From the NCBI RefSeq assembly GCF_023631325.1, contig NZ_JALQDG010000030.1, positions 1 through 64,000 on the forward strand: a DNA stretch of 64,000 nt. Reading direction: 5' to 3'. This DNA is from Caballeronia sp. INDeC2 (GTDB taxonomy: Bacteria; Pseudomonadota; Gammaproteobacteria; Burkholderiales; Burkholderiaceae). Shown in pieces: positions 34,980-45,123 of the stretch. The notes under the pieces were generated by a model that saw only the letters and a list, made by a program, of their open reading frames with translations, was not told the DNA's origin and did not search any database. The position numbers and the translations under genes were made by a program. The number at the start of each line of letters is the position of its first letter. Positions within the stretch are counted from its first letter, which is position 1.

Positions 34980-36293
34980 TCATTCCTTCACGGTCGTGTA
35001 GGACATGTCCAGCGACGCCGCGCGCGCATGCTTCTGCGTATGCGCATTACGCATCGGTTTAAGCACGAAGAGCGCGAGCAGCGCCGATATCGCCGCCATG
35101 CCCGACGCGAGCATGAACACCGCGTGCCAGCTTCCGGTCATCGTCGTGATGACGCTCGAGAACGGGACGAGCAACGCCGCCGTGCCCTTCGCCGTATAGA
35201 GCAGACCCGCGTTGGTCGCCGCGAACTTCGGGCCGAAGGTGTCGCCGCACGTCGCCGGGAAGAGGCTGTAGATCTCGCCCCACGCGAAGAACACGATCCC
35301 GGTCAGCACGACGAACGCCACCGGATTGTGCCCGTACTTCGACAGCGCGACGATGCCCACCGCTTCGATCGCGAACGCGACGAACATCGTGTTTTCCCGC
35401 CCGATGCGATCCGATACCCAACCGAAGAACGGTCGCGTCAAGCCGTTGAGCACGCGGTCGATGGTGAGCGCGAAGGTCAATGCGGGCAGCGTCAGACCGA
35501 GTATCGACACGGGTGAATCGTGCAGCCCGAAGTCCTTCGCGATCGGGCCGAGTTGCGCCGTCGCCATCAGCCCGCCCGCGGCCATCATCACGAACATCAG
35601 GTACATGACCCAGAAGATCGGCGATGCCAGCACCTGTTTCGGGCTCGCGTTGTAGACGGCCGCCTTGACCGCGCTTTTCACAGACGCGATCATTTGCGCG
35701 GGCGGCGCATAGAGCGCCATGCCGAGCAGGAACACCACCAGGCCCTGCCCGAGACCGAACCAGAGGAACGTCGCTTCATAGCCGCTCGACTTGATCATGT
35801 GCGCGATCGGCACGACGGTCGCAGCCGAGCCCATGCCGAAGCCCGCCGCCGTGATGCCCGCCGCCAGTCCGCGCCGCGCCGGGAACCACTTGAGCGCATT
35901 GCCGACGCACGTGCCGTACACCGCACCCGCGCCCACGCCGCCGACAGCCGCAGCGAAGTACAGCAGCGGCAACGACGACGCCACCGAGTTGATCGCCCAC
36001 GCGATCGCGCACAGGAGACCGCCGCCGACCACGACGGGGCGCGGCCCGTACTTGTCGACGAGATAGCCTTCCACCGGCACGAGCCATGTCTCCGTCACGA
36101 CGAAAATCGTGAACGCCACCTGAATGGCCGCCCGGCCCCAGTGATACTTCTCGTCGATCGGATTGACGAAAAGCGTCCAGCCATACTGCATGTTCGCGAT
36201 CATTGCCATGCAAATCACGCCGAAAACCAACTGCACCCACGGCGACGCCAGACGCGACGCCTTGTCGTCGCGGTCCATCTGGTTCATTCCCAT
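34980..36293 (-). CDS. OFA-family MFS transporter (oxalate/formate antiporter-like)
   Basis: This is a 437-aa, 12-TM transporter. The ATG at 36293 has AAGGAG at proper spacing; an upstream start extends into a non-membrane stretch. OFA/OxlT-like features are MANMQYGWTLFVNPI-type helix 1 (seen as MIANMQYGWTLFVNPID), GYLVDKYGPRPVVVGGG, GNALKWFPARRGLAAGITAAGFGMG, RVLNGLTRPFFGWVSDRIGREN, and FFAWGEIYSLFPATCGDTFG. In Oxalobacter the family exchanges oxalate for formate; here no oxalyl-CoA genes are adjacent, so the substrate is unproven. It has its own promoter region at about 36380-36407. Confidence 0.88.
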   Translation of the reverse strand: MGMNQMDRDDKASRLASPWVQLVFGVICMAMIANMQYGWTLFVNPIDEKYHWGRAAIQVAFTIFVVTETWLVPVEGYLVDKYGPRPVVVGGGLLCAIAWAINSVASSLPLLYFAAAVGGVGAGAVYGTCVGNALKWFPARRGLAAGITAAGFGMGSAATVVPIAHMIKSSGYEATFLWFGLGQGLVVFLLGMALYAPPAQMIASVKSAVKAAVYNASPKQVLASPIFWVMYLMFVMMAAGGLMATAQLGPIAKDFGLHDSPVSILGLTLPALTFALTIDRVLNGLTRPFFGWVSDRIGRENTMFVAFAIEAVGIVALSKYGHNPVAFVVLTGIVFFAWGEIYSLFPATCGDTFGPKFAATNAGLLYTAKGTAALLVPFSSVITTMTGSWHAVFMLASGMAAISALLALFVLKPMRNAHTQKHARAASLDMSYTTVKE

Positions 36294-36379
36294 TGCCTGT
36301 CTCCTTGGCAAATTGCCTTGTGTATGCGGACGCCGAACGACGCCTCCCGCGACGCATTTTCGTGCTGCGTCGCATATAC

Positions 36380-36407
36380 ACAGTATGTGATATATCAAGT
36401 AAGTCAA
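36380..36407 (-). promoter_or_regulatory. Putative promoter/operator of the OFA transporter
   Basis: On the minus strand, TTGACT (36407-36402) and TACTGT (36385-36380) are 16 bp apart. Overlapping them are a 10-bp palindrome TGATATATCA (36388-36397) and a CACA-GTA-TGTG dyad (36379-36389). The cluster of dyads in an unusually AT-rich stretch suggests an operator, possibly of a GntR or LysR protein encoded elsewhere. Confidence 0.45.
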
Positions 36408-36489
36408 GCGAAAGAAATGACGGGGTTTTCACTTAGGAAATCCCGTCTCGTAAGCGCATGAAAGCTGTAACGCGCCGCACTCGGCAGAC

Positions 36490-36523
36490 AAAAAAAAGCC
36501 CGGCAGAGACAGGCCTGCCGGGC
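36490..36523 (-). terminator. Rho-independent terminator of oprD-type porin gene
   Basis: The 9-bp stem GCCCGGCAG (36498-36506) and CTGCCGGGC (36515-36523) is perfect. On the minus strand it is followed by eight or more Ts (36497-36490 read as A on the plus strand). It terminates leftward transcription coming from the porin gene and insulates the OFA transporter promoter. Confidence 0.9.
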
Positions 36524-36638
36524 GATGTGCGTGGCGAGACATGGCAATCCGCAACACGCACTCTCTTTATAAATGAAAGTTAAACGTAATGTAAAGCGTT
36601 ATTTTTGTAGGGTTTACGTTCTCGCGCGCTTGAGAGCT

Positions 36639-38039
36639 TTAGAAGACGTTCACGGGCACGTTGACCATCAGGCGGTACACATCGCTGGTTCCGTCCGGGT
36701 AGTAGGCGCCATTGCTGTGATGATGCATGTAGTAGAACTTGACCGACGTGTTCTTCAGCTTGCCGTCCGGAATCGTGTAGCTCGGGATCACGCCAATTTC
36801 GTAGTGCGTACCGTGGAGCGGCTGCCCGTTGACGAGATAGTTGGCCGCCTGCGCCGTGCCGCTATTGGCCATCGCACTGCCATCGGCGTCCCAGCCATAC
36901 GCGCCCCACATCGTGAACTTGAGGCCAGGTACGCCGTACTCCTTCATGTTGAGCGTGTACGAGAGGCTCAGGGACTTTTCATGCGGCTGGTTGTAGTCCA
37001 CATCGAGCGAATTCGACAGATAATCGCCCGCCGACTGGCCCATGTAGTCGAAGGTCTGATCGCTCACGATCTGCTGGAACGCGAGCTGCACCGTATGCGC
37101 GCCGTGCGTGCCGGCAAGCGCCAGAGAGTAGGCGTTGTTGTTGATCGAACCTTGCCGCTTGTCGCCGATCGCGCCCGTGTAGTAGTAGTTCAACGAGCCG
37201 GTCCAGCGGATGCTCTTCGGATCGCCGATGCTCTGCGTCGCCGTCAGGTAGTACTGCTGCCACACGTCGTTCGCGACGCTGCCGTACAGCGAGACCGACG
37301 TATCGTCGCCGTGCGTCCAGTCGCCGCCGAAGTACGTGAATCGCGAGACGTGCGTGCCGCCGTATTCCGTCGTCAGACCGGTGACGGTCGTCATGCCGCG
37401 CGCGAGCACGCCGTCCACGGTTCCGGCCTTCAGCGTGAGGTTCTTGATCTCGTCGCTGGCGAGCGAGAAGCCGCGGTACGTCGGCGGCAACGCGCGGTTG
37501 TCGTGCGGCACGAGGAACGGGTTGTCGAAGAGTTGCTGACCGTACTTGAGCACGGTGTTCGACACGCGCGCCTTGACGTCCCACACGCCCGGATAGGCCC
37601 ATGCAAGCTGATTGGATCCGCCGCCGTCCGTGCCGACGTGCACGCGATTACCCGCCCCGTTGCCGCCGTTGAGCTTGAACGCGCCGAACAGCGACACGTC
37701 GCCGCCCAGCCCGATCAGCCCTTTCGTATAGCCCGATTCGAATACGGCCTGCGCGCCGAGCACCCATGCGTCCCGCTTGCCCGCGCCCTTGAAGTCGTCG
37801 TGCTCGGTGAAGGAGCGCGCCAGAATATTCAGATGCGAATCCTCGATGAAGCCCTTCGACTTCGCCTGACTGCTCACCGGCGCATCGGCCTCGGTGTTGG
37901 GCGGCGAATCCGGCGGCGCTTCGGTGTGACGCGAGACCGGCTGAGTCTCGGTTTCATCGGCGTGCGCGGCGACTGTCGCGGCCATGAAACCGCTGAACAA
38001 CAAAATCGATAGCGCGAGTGAACGTTTTTGTTTTGTCAC
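36639..38039 (-). CDS. OprD family outer membrane porin
   Basis: This is a 466-aa protein. I chose the GTG at 38039 because GGAG lies 9 bases upstream and it starts a clean signal peptide (TKQKRSLALSILLFSGFMAATVAAHA); a GTG at 38054 is the alternative. The mature protein starts with FIEDSHLNILARSF, typical of OprD porins. It then shows repeated amphipathic strands, RGFSLASDEIKNLTLKAG, VTGLTTEYGG, and a final strand ending VYRLMVNVPVNVF with terminal Phe. OprD proteins admit small acids, basic amino acids or peptides. It may supply the neighbouring oligopeptide ABC system, though it has its own terminator. Confidence 0.93.
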   Translation of the reverse strand: MTKQKRSLALSILLFSGFMAATVAAHADETETQPVSRHTEAPPDSPPNTEADAPVSSQAKSKGFIEDSHLNILARSFTEHDDFKGAGKRDAWVLGAQAVFESGYTKGLIGLGGDVSLFGAFKLNGGNGAGNRVHVGTDGGGSNQLAWAYPGVWDVKARVSNTVLKYGQQLFDNPFLVPHDNRALPPTYRGFSLASDEIKNLTLKAGTVDGVLARGMTTVTGLTTEYGGTHVSRFTYFGGDWTHGDDTSVSLYGSVANDVWQQYYLTATQSIGDPKSIRWTGSLNYYYTGAIGDKRQGSINNNAYSLALAGTHGAHTVQLAFQQIVSDQTFDYMGQSAGDYLSNSLDVDYNQPHEKSLSLSYTLNMKEYGVPGLKFTMWGAYGWDADGSAMANSGTAQAANYLVNGQPLHGTHYEIGVIPSYTIPDGKLKNTSVKFYYMHHHSNGAYYPDGTSDVYRLMVNVPVNVF

Positions 38040-38258
38040 GAAAAAGATCTCCACTTATTTTGATTCAACTGCTGACGGCTTGATCGAAACGAAGGATTGC
38101 GAAACACCTCGCCCGGCGACGCTAGAAGCGTCGAGGCGTACAGGCGGATGAGCAAACGGAGCAAAGGACGGGCGACGCGTGGACTTTATTTATTGCGGGT
38201 GTGTCTTCCTCGAATATCGTTGATTTTCTGATTGGCGCGGATTGGCGTAAATCGCGAT

Positions 38259-39234
38259 TCAGGCAAACAGGCACGCCGCCGATGAATCGTCCCCGAGCGT
38301 GCGCAGCGCCGGCACTTCACGCGAGCAGCGCCCCTGCGCCATCGGGCAGCGCGTATGGAACACGCAGCCGGAAGGCGGATCGATCGGACTGGGAATGTCG
38401 CCCGACAGAATCTGCACGGTCTTGGCGCGCTCGACCGACGGATCGGGCACCGGCACCGCCGACAACAGCGCGCGCGTGTACGGATGGCGCGGCGTGTCAT
38501 AGAGCGCGTGCTTCTCCGCGAGCTCCATCACGCGGCCGAGATACATCACCATCACGCGATCGGAAATGTGATGCACCACGGCGAGATCGTGCGCAATGAA
38601 GATGAGCGCGAGCTTCATCTCCTTTTGCAGCGACTTGAGCAGATTCACGATCTGCGCCTGAATCGACACATCGAGCGCCGACACCGGTTCGTCGCAGATG
38701 ACGAGCTTCGGCTCGACGATCAGCGCGCGCGCAATGCCGATGCGCTGGCACTGCCCGCCGGAGAACTCGTGCGGATAGCGGTTGATCATCTGCTCGCGCA
38801 GGCCGACCTTCGCCATCATCGCGCGCACGCGTTCGTCGATGTCCCGCTTCGAAATGCCGGGCCGATGCTCGACGAGCGGCTCGGCGATGATCTGTCCGAT
38901 CGTCATGCGCGGATCGAGCGACGCGAGCGGGTCCTGAAAGATCATCTGCACGTCGCCGCGCACGCGATGCCATTCGCGTGCCGATGCGCCCGAGAGCGTT
39001 GCGCCCATCCATACGATGTCGCCGGCCGTAGCGGGAATGAGGTTGAGGATCGCGCGCGACAAGGTGGACTTGCCACAGCCCGATTCGCCGACGACGCCGA
39101 GTGTCTCGCCCGCCTTCAGATCGAAGCTCACGCCGTCGACGGCCTTCAGCGTGCGGCGCGGCGCCCACGGAAGGCGGTTCTTCGACTTCACCCGAAAATG
39201 CACGCGCATGTCGCGCACGGAGAGAATCGTCGCG

Positions 39235-39242
<8 letters not shown>
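38259..39242 (-). CDS. Oligopeptide/dipeptide ABC transporter ATP-binding protein (OppF/DppF-type)
   Basis: This 327-aa ATPase has Walker A GESGCGKST, signature FSGGQCQRIGIARAL, Walker B LVICDEPVSALD and the H-loop IAHDLAVVHH. After the ATPase core it carries the C-terminal oligopeptide-transporter extension with PSPIDPPSGCVFHTRCPMAQGRC, whose four cysteines may bind an Fe-S cluster as in other OppF/DppF proteins. It is the last gene of a five-gene operon and overlaps the preceding ATPase gene by 8 bp. With OppD it forms the heterodimeric motor in the inner membrane. Confidence 0.93.
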
Positions 39243-40221
<979 letters not shown>

Positions 40222-40224
40222 GGC

Positions 40225-41115
40225 TCACCTGTCCTTCGGATCGAGCGCGTCGCGCAGCCCGTCGCCGACAAAATTGATGCAGTAAAGCGTGATCGACAAC
40301 AACGCCGCCGGAAACAGCAAGATCCACGGCGACGATTCCATCACGCCGACGCCGTCCTGGATCAGCACGCCCCAGCTCGTCATCGGCTCCTGCACGCCGA
40401 GTCCGAGGAACGACAGCACCGATTCCGTGAGGATGACGGCGGGCACGGTGACGGTCGTGTAGATCGCGACGATGCCGAGCAGATTCGGCACCACATGCCG
40501 CGCGATGATGCGCCGCGTCGGCACGCCGATCGCGCGCGCCGCCTCGACATACTCCTTCGAGCGGATGGAGAGCGTCTGGCCGCGCACGACGCGCGCCATG
40601 TCCATCCACGAAAAGATCGTGATGGTGATGACGACGAGATAGAACTCGCGGCCCAGCAGCGTCACCATCAGGATCGCGATGAGGAGATACGGGATGGCGT
40701 ACATCATGTCGACGATGCGCATCATCGCGTTGTCGACGCGGCCGCCGACGAAGCCGGCGATCGCGCCCCACACGATGCCGAGCGCGACCGAGGTGAGCGT
40801 GGCGAGCGCGCCGATCATCAGCGAGACGCGGCCGCCGATCAGGCAGCGCACGAGCAGATCGCGGCCGGTGTCGTCGGTGCCGAAGAGGTGCCAGTTCGCG
40901 AGCATAGGCGGTGCGCTCGTCGCGTTCCAGTCGGTGGAGTCGAATTCGTTCGGCAGGAGCCACGGCCCGACGATGCACGCGAGCGTGATCAGAACGAGCA
41001 GGATCAGGCTCACGACGGCGGCCTTGTTGCGCAGGAAACGCGCCCGCGCGTCCTGCCACGGGCTGCGGCCCGCGACCGCCTTTTCGAGCATGGGTGCAAG
41101 AGAAGCAGATTTCAT
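40225..41115 (-). CDS. Oligopeptide ABC transporter permease (OppC-type)
   Basis: This is a 296-aa inner-membrane permease. The ATG at 41115 gives the expected cytosolic N-terminus MKSASLAPMLEKAVAG; a start 42 bases upstream would overlap the other permease gene further. It contains the OppC N-terminal segment (SPWQDARARFLRNKAAVVSLILL), about six TM helices, HLFGTDDTGRDLLVRCLIGGRVSL, and the EAA loop YVEAARAIGVPTRRIIARHVVPN that docks on the ATPases. The C-terminal CINFVGDGLRDALDPKDR is characteristic. Confidence 0.93.
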   Translation of the reverse strand: MKSASLAPMLEKAVAGRSPWQDARARFLRNKAAVVSLILLVLITLACIVGPWLLPNEFDSTDWNATSAPPMLANWHLFGTDDTGRDLLVRCLIGGRVSLMIGALATLTSVALGIVWGAIAGFVGGRVDNAMMRIVDMMYAIPYLLIAILMVTLLGREFYLVVITITIFSWMDMARVVRGQTLSIRSKEYVEAARAIGVPTRRIIARHVVPNLLGIVAIYTTVTVPAVILTESVLSFLGLGVQEPMTSWGVLIQDGVGVMESSPWILLFPAALLSITLYCINFVGDGLRDALDPKDR

Positions 41116-41125
41116 CGCGCGCCCT

Positions 41126-42046
41126 TCAATAACGGATCTTCGGATCGAGCCACGCATACGCGAGATCGACCAGCAGGTTGAGCACCACCGCCACGACCGT
41201 GACGAGCACGACGAGGCCGAGCACGAGCGTGTAATCGCGATTGGCCGCGCCGTTCACGATCAGCTTGCCGATGCCCGGCAGCGAGAACACCGATTCCGTG
41301 ACGACCGCCGCCGTGATCGACGAAATGGCGAGCGGCCCGATCACCGATACGACCGGAATCAGCGTCGGCTTCAACGCATGACGCAGCACGACGGTGCGCA
41401 TCGGCAGGCCTTTCGCGCGGGCAGTGCGGATGTAGTTCGTGTTCAGCACTTCGATCAGACTCGCGCGCGTCACGCGGCCGACCGTCGCGACGTTGATCAT
41501 CACGAGCAGCGCGACCGGCAGCGCCATGTAGCGCAGCTGGAAGTCGTTCCAGCCGCCCGCGGGCAGCCACTTGAGCAGGATCGCGAAGACGAGGATCAGC
41601 ACCGGGCCGAGCACGAACGACGGGAACGTATTGCCCGCATTGCTCACGAGCATGAGCGCGTAGTCCGCGATGCTGTTGCGATAGAGCGCCGCCACGACGC
41701 CCAGCGCGACGCCGAGCACGATGGCGAGCAGCATCGACACGCCGCCGATCGTGAGCGACACCGGCAGCGCCCGCAGCACGAGGTCGTTCACGCTCCAGTC
41801 GGCATAGCGGAACGACGCGCCGAGATCGCCGTGCAGGAGACCGTCGAGATAGTACAGATACTGCTTCCACAGCGGTTCGCCGAGGTGATACTTCGCCTGC
41901 AGATTCGCAAGCACTTCGGCGGACACCTTGCGCTCGCCGTCGAACGGTCCGCCCGGCGTCGCATGCAACAGCAGATAGCAGATCGTCACGACGATCAGAA
42001 GCGTCGGCAGCGTGAGCAGCACGCGCCGCAACGTGTAGGACCACAT
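41126..42046 (-). CDS. Oligopeptide ABC transporter permease (OppB-type)
   Basis: This is a 306-aa inner-membrane permease with six predicted TM helices. It starts with the typical OppB/DppB N-terminus (YTLRRVLLTLPTLLIVVTICYLLLHATPGGPF), followed by LGEPLWKQYLYYLDGLLHGDLG, an EAA loop YIRTARAKGLPMRTVVLRHALKPT, and a C-terminal LVDLAYAWLDPKIRY. It forms the membrane channel with the OppC-type permease encoded 10 bp downstream. The binding-protein gene is 40 bp upstream. Confidence 0.93.
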   Translation of the reverse strand: MWSYTLRRVLLTLPTLLIVVTICYLLLHATPGGPFDGERKVSAEVLANLQAKYHLGEPLWKQYLYYLDGLLHGDLGASFRYADWSVNDLVLRALPVSLTIGGVSMLLAIVLGVALGVVAALYRNSIADYALMLVSNAGNTFPSFVLGPVLILVFAILLKWLPAGGWNDFQLRYMALPVALLVMINVATVGRVTRASLIEVLNTNYIRTARAKGLPMRTVVLRHALKPTLIPVVSVIGPLAISSITAAVVTESVFSLPGIGKLIVNGAANRDYTLVLGLVVLVTVVAVVLNLLVDLAYAWLDPKIRY

Positions 42047-42086
42047 GAGCGTTCCCCTTCGCCTATGGCAGTGAATTCAACGTGGG

Positions 42087-43733
42087 TCAGTGCTTGACGA
42101 TGTAGAGATCCTTGCTGCCGTAGTGATCCATCGGGTTCTTGAGCGAATAGCCGCCGACATAACTCTTCACGAGACGCGGCAAGCCGTATTGCAAGAGCGG
42201 CAGCATCGGGTAGTTGTCCATCACGATCTTCGCCGCCTGGGTCTGCAACTGCGTGCGCTTCGCGAGATCCGTGGTTCCGGCCGCTTCCTTGACGAGCGCG
42301 TCGGCCTTCGGATTGCAGTTGAAGTTGTCGTTCTGCTCCGACTTGCATTGCACGAGCGTGAGAAAGGTCGTCGCGTCGTTGTAGTCGGCCACCCAGCCGT
42401 TGCGCGCGATCTGATAGTCGCCTTCATGGCGCTTCTTCAGCAGCACCTTGAACTCCATCGACTCGATGTCCATCGTGAGGCCGAGCTTCGTCTTCCATTC
42501 CGACGCGACGAAGATCGCCATCTTCTTGTTGTAGTCGCTCGTGTTCATCGCGAAACGCAGCTTCGTGCCCGGCTTCACGCCCGCCTGTTCCAGCAGCTTC
42601 TTGGCTTCCTCGACGCGCTTCGCCATCGGCCACGTCGACCATTCGTAGTTCGATACGTCCGCGCCGCCCACGCCCTTCGGCAGCAGCCCGTACAGCGGCG
42701 TCTGGCCGTCGGCGGTCACGCGCTGCGCGAGCAGATCGCGGTCGATGACCATAGAAAGCGCCTTGCGCACGCGCACGTCCTTCAGCAGCGGATCGCGATT
42801 ATTGAAGCTGTAATAGCGCGTGCCGAGAATCAGCGAGTTGCGGATGTCCTTCGGGAACTGCTGGCTGTACTTCGTGTACGTTCCCGTGGGCAACTGATAC
42901 GTCATGTCGTTCTCGCCCGACTGGAACAGCTTGACGTCCGTGTTCTCGTCCTCGACCGGCAGATAGGTGACCTGCGTCAATTGAACGTTCGTCTTGTCCC
43001 AGTAGTTCGCGTTCTTCGTCAGCACGATTTTGCTGTTGACCTGCCAGTCCTTGAGCTGAAACGGACCGTTGCTGACGAGATTGCCCGGCTTCGTCCAGTC
43101 CTTGCCGAATTTTTCGACGGTCGCGCGATGCACCGGTCCGAAGTTCGGATTCGACATCAGTTCGGGCAGGAACGGCACGAGTCCGTCGGTCTTGACTTCG
43201 ATCGTGTTCGCGTCGATGGCGCGCACGCCGAGCGCGCTCGCCGGCTTCTTGCCCGCGACGATGTCCGCGCCGTTTTGCACGAACGGACCGAACACGCTCG
43301 CATACGACGACGCCGTTTTCGGATCGACGAAGCGCTGGCAGCCGTAGACGAAATCGTTTGCGGTGACGAGATCGCCATTGGACCAGCGGGCGTTCTTGCG
43401 CAAGTGGAAGATCCAGGTCGTCGAGTCCTTCTGTTCCCACTTTTCCGCGACGCCCGGCACCACCTTTCCGTCCGGATCCGTCGCGGTCAGGCTCTCGAAC
43501 AGGTCGCGCGACACGTTCGCCGCGACCACGGTTTCGACGAGCGCGGGATCGAGCGTCTCGACTTCGGAGCCGTTGTTGCGCACGAGTTCCTGCTTCGCGG
43601 CCAGCGCGACGCCGGACGGCACGATGGCGGCCGTCGCATCGATTGCGGAAAGTGCGGAGAGAGCGAGCAGCGCCGCCGCGGCGGCGAGCTTCGTGCGTTG
43701 AACCGATACGTGGGGAACAGCAAAAAACGTCAT
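42087..43733 (-). CDS. Peptide ABC transporter substrate-binding protein (OppA/MppA-type, SBP_bac_5)
   Basis: This is a 548-aa periplasmic binding protein with an N-terminal signal peptide (hydrophobic LAAAAALLALSALSAIDATA). The ATG at 43733 has GAGG upstream. Family 5 motifs are NNGSEVETLDPALVETVVAANV, ARWSNGDLVTANDFVYGCQRFVDP, WQVNSKIVLTKNANYWD and LLKDVRVRKALSMVIDRD. These are closest to OppA/MppA of enterobacteria, which bind oligopeptides or murein peptides. It is the first gene of the five-gene operon and should be its most abundant product. The specificity cannot be read from sequence. Confidence 0.93.
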   Translation of the reverse strand: MTFFAVPHVSVQRTKLAAAAALLALSALSAIDATAAIVPSGVALAAKQELVRNNGSEVETLDPALVETVVAANVSRDLFESLTATDPDGKVVPGVAEKWEQKDSTTWIFHLRKNARWSNGDLVTANDFVYGCQRFVDPKTASSYASVFGPFVQNGADIVAGKKPASALGVRAIDANTIEVKTDGLVPFLPELMSNPNFGPVHRATVEKFGKDWTKPGNLVSNGPFQLKDWQVNSKIVLTKNANYWDKTNVQLTQVTYLPVEDENTDVKLFQSGENDMTYQLPTGTYTKYSQQFPKDIRNSLILGTRYYSFNNRDPLLKDVRVRKALSMVIDRDLLAQRVTADGQTPLYGLLPKGVGGADVSNYEWSTWPMAKRVEEAKKLLEQAGVKPGTKLRFAMNTSDYNKKMAIFVASEWKTKLGLTMDIESMEFKVLLKKRHEGDYQIARNGWVADYNDATTFLTLVQCKSEQNDNFNCNPKADALVKEAAGTTDLAKRTQLQTQAAKIVMDNYPMLPLLQYGLPRLVKSYVGGYSLKNPMDHYGSKDLYIVKH

Positions 43734-44166
43734 GGGGAATCCTCTTTTTGTCTCGGTTATCGGTTATTGCCTTTCGTTTTACTTGCGGCGATTCGCAGTC
43801 CTTGATGTATCGGATTGTTTATCGCAAGCACGCTAAACAAACCGACATCGAACTTAGCAAATCTAACGAAAAGCTTTCTTGTTACGCTCGCGCCGCTGCG
43901 GTCATTGCATGGAGACACGCATCTGGCGAACAATTCTTACGCGGACGCTTTCATTCGCGCTTCAGGCTGGCGGCGAGTATTTCGCATCAATAAGGCGGAT
44001 GCCACTCACATGTGCTTATAGTCACTAAATTTTTCGAATAGTCGTTCAATTTGTCGGATCGACGCACTCTGCGGCTATGCCATCACGAACGGGGTTAAGG
44101 CAGCAAGTGTTTGTTTCCTATAAGATTGCGTCGCCGTATAACTGCCGCTTCAATGCCGTCCGAAAG
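43734..44166. other. 433-bp divergent control region between opp operon and LysR gene
   Basis: No gene is seen. Near the opp side there is a tandem CGGTTAT CGGTTAT (43755-43768 area). The centre is AT-rich with poor coding potential. Toward the LysR gene lie two 19-bp direct repeats (see 44018-44056). A divergent LysR gene next to an ABC operon usually regulates it, so operator sites are expected here. Confidence 0.55.
44018..44056. repeat. Two 19-bp direct repeats with 20-bp period
   Basis: ATAGTCACTAAATTTTTCG (44018-44036) and ATAGTCGTTCAATTTGTCG (44038-44056) agree at 15 of 19 positions. They start exactly 20 bp apart, about two helical turns. The shared core is ATAGTC-N2-T-N-AATTT-N-TCG. 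Same-face spacing suggests two operator half-sites bound by one dimer or by cooperating dimers, plausibly the adjacent LysR protein. Confidence 0.6.
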
Positions 44167-45108
44167 ATGATCCGTTTTCGCCAGATCGAGGCTTTTCGCA
44201 GCCTCATCATGACCGGCACCAGTGTCGGTGCAGCAAAAAAACTCCATGTGACGCAACCCGCGATCAGCCGACTGATCGCCGATCTCGAAGCCGATCTCGG
44301 TTTCAGCCTGTTTTCGCGGGTCGGCGGCCGTCTGAATCCGACGACCGCCGGCCTGCGCTTCTACAAGTCCGTCGAAGAAAACTTTCTCGGGCTGGAGCGT
44401 CTGAAGCAGGTCGCGGCCATGATTCGCGAGGAAGCGTCCGATGGCCTCACGGTCGCGTGCATGCCCGTGCTCGCGACGACGCTCCTGCCGCCCGTGCTCG
44501 CCGATTTCACCGAGCGGCACCCCGGCGTGCCGATCAAGGTCGACTCGGTGAAGGTGCCGGAAGTGCTCGTGAACCTGCAAAATCACAAGGCCGATATCGC
44601 GCTGAGCCTCGCATTTCCGGCGGTCGCGGGCATCGAGGTGGAGACGCTGCTCAAGGCGCGCGCGTCCTGCGCGATGCCCGCCACGCACAAGCTCGCGAAA
44701 AAGAAGACCGTGCGGCCGTCCGACTTGCGCGGCGAGAAGCTGATCGGCTGGCTGCCGAATTCGCGCCAGCCTTACGAGGCGGAGCAATCGCTCATTTCAT
44801 CGACCGAGGACCGGCCGCGTTATACGGTCTTCACCGACACGGCCCACACCCGCTATGCGATGGTCGCGGGCGGGCTTGGTATTTCGATCGTCGAGCCTTT
44901 CGCGGCGAAGGTCTGGCGCGCGCACGGTGTCGTCGTGCGGCCGTTCGAGACCGACATCGAGTACGAATATGTGCTGTCGTATCCGAGCAGCGGCATCCGC
45001 TCGGATCTCGTCGCGTCGTTCAGGAATTCGGTGAAGCGCGTCGTCGAGACTTATTCGTTCGATGCGCCGCAGGAAGTCGCCTTAGCGGATGCGCAGAACG
45101 GGGACTGA
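44167..45108 (+). CDS. LysR family transcriptional regulator
   Basis: This is a 313-aa regulator. The ATG at 44167 (MIRFRQIEAFRSLIMTG) is the natural LysR start; the longer frame lacks homology. The winged HTH is TGTSVGAAKKLHVTQPAISRLIADLEADLGFSLF. A hinge is followed by a two-lobed effector domain with LTVACMPVLATTLLPPVLADF and MVAGGLGISIVEPF. The HTH and effector style resembles OccR/NocR-like regulators that respond to opines or amino-acid-like ligands. It is divergent from the oligopeptide operon and probably controls it. Confidence 0.92.
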   Translation: MIRFRQIEAFRSLIMTGTSVGAAKKLHVTQPAISRLIADLEADLGFSLFSRVGGRLNPTTAGLRFYKSVEENFLGLERLKQVAAMIREEASDGLTVACMPVLATTLLPPVLADFTERHPGVPIKVDSVKVPEVLVNLQNHKADIALSLAFPAVAGIEVETLLKARASCAMPATHKLAKKKTVRPSDLRGEKLIGWLPNSRQPYEAEQSLISSTEDRPRYTVFTDTAHTRYAMVAGGLGISIVEPFAAKVWRAHGVVVRPFETDIEYEYVLSYPSSGIRSDLVASFRNSVKRVVETYSFDAPQEVALADAQNGD

Positions 45109-45123
45109 CGCGCCCCGCGCAGT

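Larger units (their letters stand above)
36294..36638. other. 345-bp intergenic region with promoter and terminator
   Basis: This stretch carries the OFA transporter promoter and operator-like dyads (36371-36407) and the OprD terminator (36490-36523). Between 36524 and 36638 lies AT-rich DNA that forms the 3' end of the porin transcript. No gene is seen. Confidence 0.7.

Noticed and set aside
42090..43805. 571-aa plus-strand open frame opposite the substrate-binding protein gene
   Set aside because: Composition is Arg/Val/His-rich without motifs; the minus strand encodes a full SBP_bac_5 protein with signal peptide in a canonical operon.
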